Positions 36,656-48,879 of a stretch of DNA of 64,000 bases are shown piece after piece. The first letter of the stretch is position 1; every line of letters starts with the position of its first letter. A program made the translations under genes and the position numbers. Origin of the DNA: Diadema setosum (taxonomy: Eukaryota; Echinodermata; Echinoidea; Diadematoida; Diadematidae); assembly GCF_964275005.1 (NCBI RefSeq), contig NC_092705.1, positions 1,192,071-1,256,070 of the forward strand, given 5' to 3'. Below the pieces are notes generated by a model, which saw only the letters and a program-made list of their open reading frames with translations, ran no database searches and was not told the DNA's origin.

Positions 36656-37080
36656 TTTGTCCCCCATTCGTTTAGTGTGTGGAGAACCATGTTTATGGGT
36701 ATTTTGCATAATTATTGAAGTAAAATCAGTTGAAACTACTCAATACTGATCCAGATTGTCAAGGAAACAATATTCCCCAAATATTTACCATCATAATCAT
36801 ATTCAATCATATTTTCATATTTTTATGACCAACCCGAGTGTGCATGCCCCTTGTCCCCCATTCGTTTAGTGTGTGGAGAACCATGTTTATGGGTATTTTG
36901 CAAATTAATTTTGTAAAATACCCATAAACAAATTTTTGCATTATTATTGAGGTAGAATCAGTTGAAATTACTCAAATACTGATCCAGATTGTCAAGGGAA
37001 CAATATGCCCCAAATATTTACCATCATAATCTTTAATCATATTCTATATTTTTATGACCAACCTGAGTATGTATGCCCCG
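36656..37080. repeat. Tandem duplication inside the 36272 element
   Basis: Two units both run from TTGTCCCCCATTCGTTTAGT through ACTGATCCAGATTGTCAAG and CCAAATATTTACCATCATAA to GTATGCCCC or GCATGCCCC. The second unit carries an extra small inverted copy, AAAATACCCATAAACA. Confidence 0.88.
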
Positions 37081-37590
37081 TATTTTTGTCAGGATAGTTA
37101 CAAACTGTACTACTAAAAAATCGAATAGTTAATAGTGTTTTAATACTTCCATTGATGAAGGACAGTTTGCCATTCAGTTTCAATAAAAACAACTGGACAC
37201 AAGAAATATTGAATTTAATAAATATGCAATACCTGCTGCGTGGAACCCCAGTAATCAAGTGGAGATGTCTGTCTAGCAATCAGGTCATTGATTCAAGTCA
37301 CACCTTGATATGTACATTGTATACCCATGATTTTTGTCATGGCTACTACTGAAAACTTAGTAAGGACAATTTGTTTATCACTTGCAATAAAAAAACAATG
37401 ATACAAAAAACACTAATTTGAAGTAACATCTTCATTATCATCACATACATGTGTTATACAATGCAGCTACAATGTAGCTAGAGCTCTACATGGTGTGGTG
37501 AACAGTACCCAATATACTTGTAGTTGAACTGCAATTTTTCAATATGCTTGTGTATTTGGTGTCAGTACCCTTTAAATCAGAGGTCTCTAC

Positions 37591-37995
37591 TTAAAGGGAC
37601 TGTACAGTTCTGGTTCAGATGGGAATTCTGATTTCAACTTTTACAAGATAATTAGCACTTCTTTTATGAAATATTTAAATATTCAAATAAGAGGAATTCA
37701 AAGTTAACATGACAAAAATCCGTTTTGAAATGGCTGAGATATCCAGAAACGTGGTGTCCTAACAAGAGGTGGATCACATTTTTTATTAGGACCACTTCAT
37801 TTTACTTTTTATTTGTTTTTTGTTGTTGTTGATATCTCGGCCATTTCAAATTGGATCTCCATCAAATAAACTTTGAATTCCTCTAGTCTTAGAATTGTAA
37901 TGCTCTTTAATAATTCATATAATTGGTTTCCAATCATCTCGTAAAATGTTGAAAACTGAATCCCCATTTCTACAAAAACTATACCATCCCTTTAA
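37591..37995. mobile_element. TTAA-ended palindromic MITE, family C, nested
   Basis: TTAAAGGGACTGTACAGTTC at the left and ACTATACCATCCCTTTAA at the right, with the usual AAATGGCTGAGATATCCAGA and GATATCTCGGCCATTTCAAA blocks. It lies inside the 36272-38746 element, so it inserted after that element settled. Confidence 0.82.
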
Positions 37996-39231
37996 TGCTG
38001 ATTTTTATTGTGTATTTTGCCATCTCCCCCTCCCCCTTTCTGAAAATTATTCAGTCAAGTACATGTATTGTTTCAAGTGTCTATAACTCAAAAGTAGCTG
38101 CAAAGTTGGGATGCTTTCTTCAGGATGATTGACCATTTGTGTACTGAGAGACCCTCGCAGCTAGCTACATGCATTCACATGCAATATGTATGAGGATGTC
38201 CCATACGTAACACATTTGTCCCATACGTAACATTATCTAATTGCCTAATAAAAAATAATTCTTTTACTGTTTTTTCTTTTTTCTATGGTATTTAACTTCT
38301 CTAAACAATAAATTAGAACTTTCCAAAAGGGCATTCAAATAACCTTAGAAATTTCAGAGAAAACCTAAAAAAATGACCTCAATTTGTTACGTATGGGACA
38401 TCTCATGATAAGACACGAGCTAATTTGCATAATCATTTGCATAATCCCTAAATTTTCATACCAAGTTAAACTATTTGATGAACTTCTTATGTCCACATAT
38501 TAATCAAATATCATTTGCTTTCCTTTGAATAAATATGAATTTTTATAAATGTCCCATACGTAACGCTGTACTTCACATTTATGCAAATGAAGCCCTTGAA
38601 ATTTGCATAAATTTACGTAATATCATTTTTTCCTCCATGGAAATCAAAACTTCAACTCATAAGCTTCAAAATGATACCAAACATGTCAATATTGAGCAAA
38701 GATGAAATTTTGCCTTCTGAGGGGACCTTATCTTGGACTTGCCCTATATTTAAAAAGAGCACAATGCTATCCGATCATATCCCATTGACTTGTGTTTTCT
38801 TTTACAGTTAATAATACAGTGTAGTCTACATTTATTTTTCTTTCTTTTCTTTTATTTCTAGTTGCCTTTTTTTCTCATGAATTAATTGATTTGCTTTTGA
38901 ATGTAATTGTAATGTGAAGGTTGATTATGATTTTGAGTGGACTAAAGACTCAGTCACAGTGCACCAATTATACTGAGCTGAATGTCAAGCCAGTGCAGAA
39001 GTGACTATTTTGCTGATTTGGAGCTTTAGTAAACTGTCTGTTGTGGAAGAATTATGAATTATAGAACCTACCCTGTGCCCCGACCCAAGAGAAATCAGAA
39101 TTTGTTTCAACTCGGTGCACCAGTGTTTACACTTGGTGCAATCATGAGAAATCAGTCATAAATCATAAAATTTGCTCTGCATATTATGGCTGTGTGAGTC
39201 TCAACTCTGCTTGTTTTCAGAGGGAAATATA

Positions 39232-41724
39232 CAGTTAAACTCGCCTAAGTCGACATCGCATATGTCGAATAATCGCTTAAGTCGATAATTTTAAAAAGTC
39301 CCGATTTTTCCCCACTGACTTACGTGTATTAATTCACTCATAAGTCGAATTTTTTAAGTCGAATACTCGCTTAAGTCGACGAAATTCCAAGAACACTTTC
39401 ACGGAAAAACCATTGAATTCACTGTGCCTAAGTCGAATAAGATTTTATTGTGTAATAAATCACTGTCAAAATCACGAGACGCCAGTTTTTGTTTACATAC
39501 AGTATATACCAAAAGAAACTGCGTAAATAAACATTAACGTTTCATTAACGCAAGCGGTTTCACCTGAATCGTTAGTAACGCAAACTAACGATCGGGAAAA
39601 TTAACGTTTCGGTAGCAACAATGAGTAACGATCCCTAGCGCAAATTAACGATGTTTCGTTAACATTAACGATAGGTAACGCAAGAACTCGCGCGAGATTT
39701 TGGTTTTGTAACGAGACCTGGTGAAAGGACGACGTAGCCCCTGCCGAGTGTAGCGATCTATGCCTTATATTTAGCGGAGTCTTTTCGCGAATCGAATCAC
39801 GATTTCGCGAATGGTTAATTTGCGACCGGGGTCACCAAAAACGCACGCCGGGCCACCAAAAAAGCCGAATGTTTGCCTTCAGTTTTGGAAATGAAGCGGT
39901 AACAATCGGTTCCATAAGATGCTGAATAAATGTCAGATGTTTGCTCTTTTAATTTTGGAAATGAATAACGGTAATATTCGATTCCGTATAATACTAAAAT
40001 AAATGTCGGATGTTTGCTTATACTTTTGGAATGTCAGAGATTTGATTTTGCGTTCGGAAATGAATAAGGATTTAAAAAAAAAGTATCCGGAAGATGCTGA
40101 AATAAATGTCGAATGTTTGCTTTGACGTTCGGATATGAAAAATAATGATATTCAACTCCATACGATGATAAAATAAATGCCGGATGTTTACTTTAACGTT
40201 CGAAAGTAAATAACAATTACATTCAGCTCCGGAAGATGCTAAAGTAAATGTCGAATTATCCCTTTGACGTTCGGAAATGAATAACAATGATAATCAACTT
40301 CGTACGATGATGAAATAAATGTCGGATGTTTACTTTTACGTTCGAAAGTAAATAACATTAACATTCAGCTCCGGAAGATGCTAAAGTAAATGTCGAATTA
40401 TCCCTATGACGTTCGGAAATGAATAACAATAATAATCAACTTCGTACGACAATGAGATAAATGTCGGGTGTTTGCTTTTACTTTCGAAAGTAAATAGCAA
40501 TAACATTCGGCTCCAGAAGATGCTAAAATAAATGTCAGATGATTGTTTTTACGTTCGTAAGTGAATAGCAGTAATATTCTTCTCCATACGATGCTAAATA
40601 ACTGTCGGATGTTTGCTTTTAAATTTCGAAATGAATAACAGTAAATTTAGCTGCGTTTGATGGTAAAGTTAATGTTTGATATTTGCTTTAACGTTCGGAA
40701 ATGAATAACAATAGTATTCAACTCCGTCCGATGATAAAATGAATGTCTTATGTTTGCTTTTATGTTCGAAAGTAAATAGCAGTAACATTCAGCTCCGGAA
40801 GATGCTAAAATAAATTTTGAATGTTTGCTTTGGCGTTCGGAAATGAATAACTATAGTATTCAACTCAGTGCGATGATGAAATAATTGCCGAAAGTTCGCT
40901 TTTACGTTCGAAAGTAAATAGCATGTAACATTCGACTCCTGAAGATGCCAAAATAAATGTCAGATGATTCATTTCACTTTCGGAAGTGGACAGCAGTAAC
41001 ATTCGGCTCCTTACGATCATAAAATAAATGTCGGGTGTTTGCTTTTGAATTTGGAGATCGAATAACGGTAATATTCTGCTCCGTACGATGCTAAAATAAG
41101 TAACAGATTGTTTCTTTTACATTTGGAAATGATTAACGGTATCAATCGGCTCATTTAGATGATGAAATAAAAAGCGGATGTTTGCTTTCACGTTCGGAAA
41201 TGAATAAGGATGATATTCAGCTCCGTAAGATCCTAGAATGAATGTCGGTTGCTTGTTTTTACATTTGAAAATGATTAACGGCAACATTCGGCTCCGGAAG
41301 GTGTTAAAATACTTGTAAATGGTGGATGATTGCTTTTACAATCAGAAATAAATAACGGTAACTTTCGGACCGAACGTAGGACCAATTTAGTTTTGCTTTT
41401 TTTTTTTTTTTTTTTTTTGTTGTTTTTTTGTTTTTTTTGTTCGGGCCACCAAAAAATAAAAATCAATCATTTTGGGGCCACCAAAATAAAAGTTAGTGTG
41501 GAGCCCTGGCCTGCATCAATGTGGATAAAGTGTCTTGCTGAAGGGCAAATATCGGGCACACCGCTCCAGTTCTCGGCTCCAGAGTAGACAACATACATGT
41601 ACATTATACGTACGTGTGGTGTAACTTTAAGTCGATTTTTTTCGACTTACGTACAAGTCGAAACTCGCCTAAGTCGATGTGTTTTGCTCAGTCCCGAGAA
41701 GATCGACTTATGCGAGTTTAACTG
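39232..41724. mobile_element. pogo/Tigger-type element carrying a 71-bp satellite array
   Basis: The ends CAGTTAAACTCGCCTAAGTC and GACTTATGCGAGTTTAACTG are inverted (21 of 22 nt alike when one more pair is counted). TA lies outside both (39230-39231 and 41725-41726). AAGTCGA/TCGACTT recurs in both subterminal regions (39251-39420 and 41627-41708). Between them lie about 20 satellite units and two GGGCCACCAAAA blocks. No transposase frame is visible. Confidence 0.8.
39865..41375. repeat. Minisatellite, about 71-bp unit, ~20 copies
   Basis: Each unit contains GTTCGGAAATGAATAAC, then A-TATTC-CTCCG-A-GATG, then AAATAAATGTCGGATGTTTG and CTTTTAC. Units are diverged 10-25 percent by eye. Alternation between GGAAATGAATAAC and GAAAGTAAATAAC variants suggests a higher-order two-unit repeat in the middle of the array (40120-40500). 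Confidence 0.92.
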
Positions 41725-41726
41725 TA

Positions 41727-42657
41727 CCTTCAAAAATCTGTCAGTTTTACTGTGAATAAAGACTTGTGCATTTGAATGTCAACACACTGACAAGTTCAAT
41801 TATGTACTTGTATTTGGACAAATGTGCAGTAATATTAGTCTTGCATCTAGGGTTTGCTTCTTTCTTTCTGAGGAATTACAATTACAACAATTTCTTCTGT
41901 TGAAGTGTACATATTTTTACATATTTTGGTAATGACTTATTGTTTTGCTTGTATGCACATTAACAATTCAAGTTTGATATTGTAATTTGTACAAATAATA
42001 AGAAGCTTTAAAGATGCGGAAGGAATTGTAAAATCACACTTCTCTCTTCAAGTTTCTGTGATTTGTCATGTATACGTACATGCTGTTGTAGTACTTACTT
42101 CAGCATGCATTATGTGGTAGACATTATGCCACTGAAAATTTTCACTTGACTGCAAGGAATCTACCCATTATTACAGCTTAGCTTTATTTACAAAGATACT
42201 GTAAGAATATAGATCAAAGCTAAGCCAGCAAACCTAACGAATGCACACTTACACCGTACAACCAGTTTCATTTTACAGGATGTAATACTATGCATCCAGC
42301 TAGCTATCCTCACATCCTCCTACCATGAAATCTCTTCCCAATTTGTTTTTTATTTTCATTTTTAGTGCTATTGCAGAGGATGTACTGGTATAACCGGTTT
42401 TGCAGCTAGATCTACATCTGTATGTAAAAACTTGATTGAATTTCTGTGAAACCTATTATAATATAAACATTTAAGACCAAATTACTATGATTTATTGCAC
42501 CAAGGGGAGCGGTCAAGGGTTATCGTAGCTATAGTTGCTACTACAGTGCTTTTGTTCATAGAAGAACTCATAGTGTCAACATGTCTGTTAGCAAACTTTT
42601 TTGGGTGACATGACATTTGCTCCTGCATAATTGCTCTGGTATCATTTTCCTTAAGGA
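41727..42657. other. Gene-poor DNA
   Basis: Nothing recognised on either strand. Confidence 0.4.
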
Positions 42658-42741
42658 CCTAGGGTTAGGGTTGGGGTTGTGATATGGTTTTAGGTTTAGT
42701 TTGATGTGAGGATTAGGATTAGGGTTAGGGTTATGTTTGTG
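42658..42741. repeat. Interstitial telomere-like TTAGGG repeats
   Basis: CTAGGGTTAGGGTTGGGGTT and GGATTAGGGTTAGGGTTATG flank a degenerate middle (GGTTTTAGGTTTAG). TTAGGG is the animal telomere unit, so this is a short, decayed interstitial block. Confidence 0.75.
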
Positions 42742-42889
42742 GGTTTGTAGTCTTGGGAGACACGCCTACACTGTCAATCACTTTCCATGTTCCCGCCAAG
42801 GTATACATGTGTATGATGCCTTTGCGGGTCACACCTGTACTGTGCAAGATGTTATCACTAAAAGAATTTCTGTTAGGCTTAGCAGGGTT

Positions 42890-43060
42890 TGAAATTGGCG
42901 ATGGTCCGCTGGCCATTGGCCACCCAAAATCACGTCGGACTAGCTAAAAATCATAAAATTCTGAAGTTACTAGTCCGTCTGGCTAGCCGAAATATTGCTT
43001 CAGTGTCAAAATTGACACTGAGTCAAAGTAGTCCGCCTGGCTAGTTAAAAAAAAAGAAGT
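42890..43060. repeat. Short repeated CTGGCTAG/GTCCG blocks
   Basis: CGGACTAGCTAAAA, CTAGTCCGTCTGGCTAGC and GTAGTCCGCCTGGCTAGTTA repeat within 150 bp, around a perfect small palindrome (TCAGTGTCAAAATTGACACTGA). This is probably a fragment of an inverted-repeat element. Confidence 0.5.
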
Positions 43061-44351
43061 TAAGTGCGACCCCTGCTTAGCATGTAGAAATTTCATGAGA
43101 GCAATTGTCGCTGAAGCAAATGTCATGGAACCATGTTTTTGAAGGGCGAGGGGGGTCATTTCTAATTGTGCGTTAATCAATAATGGGTGCACATGTGTAA
43201 TCTGACCAATTTGACATCTAAAACATGATATGGGTAGAGGGGCTCACCTTGACTTGACATTTACTTTGACCATGTTTCTATTTTATTTCTATTTTGTTTC
43301 TATTAATACAGGGACAAAATTACACACAAATTCTATCAATGTGGAGGGTCCCCTCCTTGTTAAATACAGTACAACACTGTGCATTTCAATCATGCTGGGG
43401 ACGAGGAAATCACATCAACTTACATAGTATTCCCTATAAAATGCACTTTTAACTCTTGCATGCAGAGGAATAACACACACATAAGGCTATCCATGTAAAA
43501 TGAAACTTTTTTTATTTTTTCATAAACTTAAGCTGATTATTTGACATGTAATATATGCGCAGTCAATTCTATTCACATAGGTTGGTCATACAGTGTATAG
43601 GCCTATCCTATGGCGGGATTGATGGTAAAGTATAGCTATAGCTAGACCCTCATATCTCTTTGAGTATCTACAGGCACAGCACTTTGTCAATTTGTTCTAG
43701 GAATCAGAGGTAAACAAATCCTGTTTACTGGCTCTGTGCTTTATTTATCTCCCATCCCTGTCTGTCCCTGGGATTGTGTATAGCTGTCATGTCTGTAGTA
43801 ATACATGCACAATACATGTATATGCCTGCATTCACAGGGTTGAACCCTTGACCCAAATTGGACAGAATTTTGTGGTGGGGTCCGTTTGTCAAACATGTCA
43901 CCTCATTTCAAACCTGTGGCTTGCATAGTTTATACAAATACATACACATCATAGCCCTTTGGCTGAGTTCTTTTGAAAAGATGCAATGAAAATATTTGTT
44001 AGTATTAATTTGTTATTTTCACTGTCATTTTTATTATTACTATAAGACAGTATACTGATCAATGCTGATACTGATAATTATTAATGTTATTATTCTTTGT
44101 ATAATTCTTATGATTGTATTAATCATTACTTTTGTGTGATTACCATCATCATTATGAATGTATGGTATTTCATTGCCTATTCCTCATGAATCAGGCATGA
44201 ATGTGTGTAGGTTTTATTCTTTTTAATAGCAATAAAATGACACACTGTGCAAATAATACTGAAATATTTCTCCCTTCTTGGTCTTTTGTGCTACCGTATT
44301 CAGTGTGGGAATAAGCTGCATATCAGTATGTGTATGTGAATTTTGATGTAG
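43061..44351. other. Gene-poor DNA
   Basis: No supported exon or element before the weak candidate at 44352. Confidence 0.4.
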
Positions 44352-44432
44352 GACAAATGTCCTGGCACTCAACCCATTGGGACCTCTAGTCTACAGACTA
44401 CCAGGAGGCCCAGTTGCCATGACAACGGAGAA
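44352..44432 (+). CDS. Possible 81-nt exon, gene unknown
   Basis: The acceptor is tgaattttgatgtag and the donor is GGAGAA|gtgagt. In one frame it reads TNVLALNPLGPLVYRLPGGP followed by VAMTTE. The length is a multiple of three. A second frame is also open and runs past the donor (DKCPGTQPIGTSSL...), so the reading frame is not settled. The only frame that fits the usual donor of the 31032 exon contains a stop, so a link to that gene would need the alternative donor. The polypyrimidine tract is weak. It could be a chance ORF or a conserved non-coding element. Confidence 0.25.
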
Positions 44433-44847
44433 GTGAGTCATGGACACCCGGTCAGAATGAGGAGACAGATAGTTACTTCAAGAAGATTAGAGTATTAGGC
44501 TAATCTCTGAGAGGCTGATAGCAGTCAAAGATGTGCGGTCAATTCAAGCACATGCTGTAGAAAAACCTGTGCAATGATTGAACTGAAATAAGATTGGATT
44601 CCCAGATTTTTGGTATCATTATCTTAAATTTCCTTAACTTTTCTTTAATTTACCTTAAATCTGTATATTCTTTTCTTCGACCTCTCATTACATGTTTTCC
44701 TTCATTCATCGACAACAAAATTTAGCATCTCAGATTCTACTATTCCCATTGGGTCATGACCATCAATAAAATGCAGTCCTCCATTCTACTATCAATGAGT
44801 TAAATTTTGTCCTGTCTTTTTGTCTTGTTATTATAGACACTCTATAT

Positions 44848-44851
44848 AATA

Positions 44852-44898
<47 letters not shown>

Positions 44899-44899
44899 C
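44848..44899. repeat. (TA)n microsatellite
   Basis: TA dinucleotides with two ATTA interruptions. Confidence 0.95.
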
Positions 44900-44998
44900 T
44901 TCTTTTTTTTTAAGCACTTTCCATTGATTTCTTTGAGAGTAATGTCCAAAACGGTTTGCCATTCTTCATTTAAGTTGGTGCCAAATATGGTCCTGTCT

Positions 44999-45091
44999 TT
45001 AACCCGTTGAAGACTAGTCGCGAGTATACTCAGGCACATGTCTATGGGAAATATGTGTTGTAGCAAAACCAGCCCGTCCTCAATGGGTTAA
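44999..45091. mobile_element. Micro-MITE, family B copy (intact TTAA ends)
   Basis: TTAACCCGTTGAAGACTAG at the left and CCGTCCTCAATGGGTTAA at the right, 93 bp. Confidence 0.82.
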
Positions 45092-45507
45092 TAGCCAGTA
45101 GCAAGCTTTTCTGTCAAGAAGCAGTTGGAAATCCAACCAGGAAATAAGATGCTGTTATGTAAGGAGTCAATGGATTCCCAACTTGTTATGATAATAGACC
45201 TCCCAACCACTCTGAATTTGGAGGAAAGACAAGACATTTTGACTATTTCCAGCTCCTGTTTAATAATAGAAGTTTCCTCTTTTTCTTGATAATTTTATTA
45301 CACATTTCTAAAGAAACTGCTCCTTCTTTCCTACTAATCATCCCTATATTCAGTCAGAAAAGGTTGGGACGTCTGCAATACTATCATCTGCACAAACCTG
45401 TTTGAATGTCCAGTTAGCATATTAATCGTAAGGTGCATGGTGCTTGGATGGTACTCGCCTATTTATAGAACACTTTAATACCAGAATGCCCAAATGGAAA
45501 TATAATG

Positions 45508-45700
45508 TAGTACCCTTCAATATGAACAGTCCTTAGCACACTAGCTTGTACAAGTTAAAGTGGATTTTATATTGTAGTGCACTTCAATGTGAACAGTCCT
45601 TAGCATACTGGCTTGTAAAAGTTAATGTGGATTTTATTTTGTAGTGCCCTTCAATGTGAACAGTCCATAGCATAGTAGTTTGTACAAGTTAAAGTGATTA
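45508..45700. repeat. 67-bp tandem triplication
   Basis: Units start at 45508, 45575 and 45642 with TAGT-CC-TTCAAT-TGAACAGTCC and share CTTGTA-AAGTTAA-GTG. The third is cut short at an A run. Confidence 0.9.
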
Positions 45701-45815
45701 AAAAAAAAAAATGATTTGGGTCTTCTGCTGCAAAGGACATCTCACAATTCAATTGGATTTACAGTTCGCCGATCAAGTCAAAAAGATCCGTATTGAGGAA
45801 TGTACAGCCACACCA

Positions 45816-46063
45816 GGGGCCTGTTTCATAAAGATTGAGTGTAAGTTGCAATCAATTGTAAATTGCATTTCATAAACAACTTGTGATTGATCGCAAGTAA
45901 CGCTCAATCTACTGAAAGTTATGCTTGGTTTTTCTTGAAATCAAGCGTAATTTCTTTATGAAAAAGGACTTATGCTCAATATTGAACTTATGCTCGATTC
46001 AACAAGTTACGCTCAATAAATTGAGTGTAAGATCAGTTGCAACTCTTTATGTAACAGGCCCCC
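45816..46063. mobile_element. MITE with GGGGCCTGTTTCATAAAG ends
   Basis: GGGGCCTGTTTCATAAAG at the left and CTTTATGTAACAGGCCCC at the right are inverted repeats. Inside, TTGAGTGTAA, TTACGCTCAA and TTATGCTCAA recur in both orientations. It has no ORF. Confidence 0.75.
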
Positions 46064-48840
46064 GTTTTTTCTTTACATTCCTCACTTTTGTCAGGCGTTG
46101 TTGCGACTACTGTCGATTTTAGCAAAAGATAAAAAAAAAAAGAGGATATGTGCATGCCTATGCCTCAGCCAAAAATCCTGAAAGTTCCAAGGGCATTCTA
46201 ACTCCCATTGCATTTACTGCCTGCATTAATGATGCAGCAAAGAATCAGTTAAGAAAAAAACAAAAACCACAAACATGTACATGAACCTATATCTAGACTT
46301 TTTATTTTCCCCAGAGGGGGAAAAATCCCTGTGCTGTGCCTACAAATGGCCTGAGCTGTTACCGTTCAAATAGGTAGTAATATGACAGGACATTAAATGA
46401 TATTATGATACATTAGTAAGCATAATGAGTCTGCACTAATGGTCATTACTATCCACATTGGGGGGGGGGGGTGATGAGAAAGAAAAGGTGAGATGAAAAT
46501 ACGTGAAGAGAGTGAGGAGAAAAATAATTATGTAGCTCAGAGATGAGAGATAAAAATAGGAGTAGGAAAGGTTAACACACATAACCTATTATTAATGCAT
46601 ACAATATTCCTCTTTCACCAAAGTTGGAAGATATGGAAGATAGTCCCTTTTGTCCTTAACTCTGTTGGTCAAAATTGCGTTATTACCTCTTATGATGAGG
46701 ATTGAAATTGGCTTCTTCATCGATTTCTTCTTTCTTAGCCCCCTGAAATGATAATACACTGAAACAAAGGTATGCATTTTGTAAAATTCTTAACAGTGGA
46801 ATCATTTCCCATGGAGCAATGGGTAATGAAACTTAAGAACTCACTAGAGGAAATGTGAACAAAATTGGGCTGAAAATAGGAGAGATGTGGCCTTGTGAAT
46901 GTCATTGCATCATCTAAACTGTCATTCACTTGATGCCATGAAGATACTGAAGGACACATGACATTCATAGTTGTTGAAAGTTGTGATGGAAAATCACTGG
47001 CTTTATATCTTGTGAACATGTTTTTATCCTGCTTATCATGGATGCGATGTATTAAAAAGTAAATAGGAGAGTTATGAATTATTTTGTCAAAAAGTATAAA
47101 TTTGTTGATTTTTGTGTGACATACTATTGTAATGAAGAGCCCTGCTGTAGAAAAAAGTCATTGTCATGTGATCTGTACAGCCAATGTGAAGCAAGCACTG
47201 AAATGATACTGTGTTAGGGAATTACTAAAATTCTAATGACTTGAACTCATCACAGATTGGACATCAATATTTAAGTACATATTGCCTTTGTGTCATAGAA
47301 ACGTAATAAAAGTTTTATATTGAATATAATGTCCAAAACTTGTCCAGCAAAATGTATTTTTCTCTGATATCACAGGCATAACATTATATTTTCTCATTTT
47401 GGGAGTGGGAAGACAATTTTAGTAAGAATTCTTGGTTGCTCAACATTTATTCTGGATGCACTTGGCAATCATTGATACAAACCATAGCGTTTAGCCATGC
47501 ATTAGAAAGTAAGTGATAAGCATGACAAGGGAGGTAGGAGACAGGGAGAGAACTTCAGTGTAGAACCATCATGACAGGAGGCTAGCTTTATCACGACCGT
47601 GTACATACATGTACAGTAGGTGTCTCCGATGTTGAGGAAGGATCATGATGTTGTGAAAGACTGTAGCTTTAATAATAATGTGCCTCCGACGAAGAATGTT
47701 TCGCGTATCGGTACTCCTCTCTACCTATGCAAACCATACTGTGAATGTGATCTACTGTATTATCCTCCTCTTGGCTGGATGTCCTTGTATACCTGTCTGT
47801 GGATGCAGCTACCAGTACCATGGCAACTGTATTGTTGGTGATGACATCAACTCAGAACCTCATACATTATACACCTGCTGACATGCTGTGTTGAAGGTTG
47901 ATACATCACCTGCATTGGTATTGGAATTCCTTATCACATAATAACAGTACACATAGTAAAATAGTGTTGATGGTAGGTTGTTTGTGATAGTACAGGCACA
48001 ACAGTACCTGGAATGTACATGTAAGACTTAGGCTGAGATTTAGATTGAAATTGAAAGTTCAGATATGAACGCTGGTCAAGGAAGTGATAATCTGCTTATG
48101 GGGAAATCACTGTTAAAGCTCTGAATTTGTGAGCTTAATGCCATTAGATATTGTAGGCCTAATTAGTCAAGTTATACAGAAGAGTCATATCTGTTTTATA
48201 TAATTAGATTGTTAGCTTGCAAAATATTTTCCTTCTGTAGCCAGCAGGTAACATGCAACTTCAAAGTGGCTATTAGATATGACAGTCCATTAGAATTTGT
48301 AGTCGGGAAAAGAAATGTTGATAATGTACTGATCAAGCATCTGGAGATAGTCTGCTAATTCCTGCTGGTTATCGCGGTAGTCATCATTTTGATTCGAAGA
48401 ATTGCTAATGTGTACATTATATACTTCCGTGAAAAAATCAAAATACCCTCAGAAATGACAAAACTGAAATACTGTAACTTGTTTGCCACTGAAATATGGA
48501 CTATCTGTTTTATGAAATGAAAATGACACTTCATATAATTCAATCCTCACGATTATGATGTGAGAACCACTTCCTGTTACCGAATGTACATAGAAGTTCA
48601 CATGAGTGGTTGAAGAACATGGTCTGTTGAGTGAGACTAGCTGTACAACCAAGGACACTATAATCTCCCTTTACATTTGAGTATTGCCATTTGTGTGTTT
48701 ATAATGAGGTAATTATATTTGGACAGTGTAATCACCCTGCATTGCATAGTTGTAAAAGAATGTTGCTAGGTGTGAACACAAGAACATCCATGGGCTATTT
48801 CTGTCTCTGAAAAGGATATTCTCACTCACAAGGTTGTATT

Positions 48841-48842
<2 letters not shown>
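46064..48842. other. Gene-poor DNA
   Basis: No supported gene. There is a G run at 46460-46471. The Cys-rich frame at about 47740-47880 lacks splice signals and a known pattern. Confidence 0.4.

Positions 48843-48878
<36 letters not shown>
48843..48878. repeat. (AC)n microsatellite
   Basis: About 17 AC units. Confidence 0.95.

Positions 48879-48879
<1 letters not shown>

Larger units (their letters stand above)
36272..38746. mobile_element. 2.5-kb fold-back element with iterated GTTACGTATGGGAC
   Basis: The ends ATAGGGCAAGTCCAAGATAA and TTATCTTGGACTTGCCCTAT are exact inverted repeats. The 14-mer GTTACGTATGGGAC or its complement GTCCCATACGTAAC occurs at 36298 (one mismatch), 36466, 36625, 36640, 38198, 38218, 38386 and 38551. 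The middle holds a tandem duplication (36656-37080), a possible SINE fragment (about 37224-37330) and an inserted family C MITE (37591-37995). No transposase frame was found. Confidence 0.8.

Noticed and set aside
37224..37330. Second tRNA-like SINE
   Set aside because: There is a B-box-like GGTCATTGATTCAAGTC, but the A box is too weak to call. It is noted only as a possible fragment inside the 36272 element.
47620..47881. Cys-rich frames (CPCIPVCGCSYQYHGNC) as a small secreted protein
   Set aside because: There is no signal peptide in frame, no splice support and no regular cysteine pattern.
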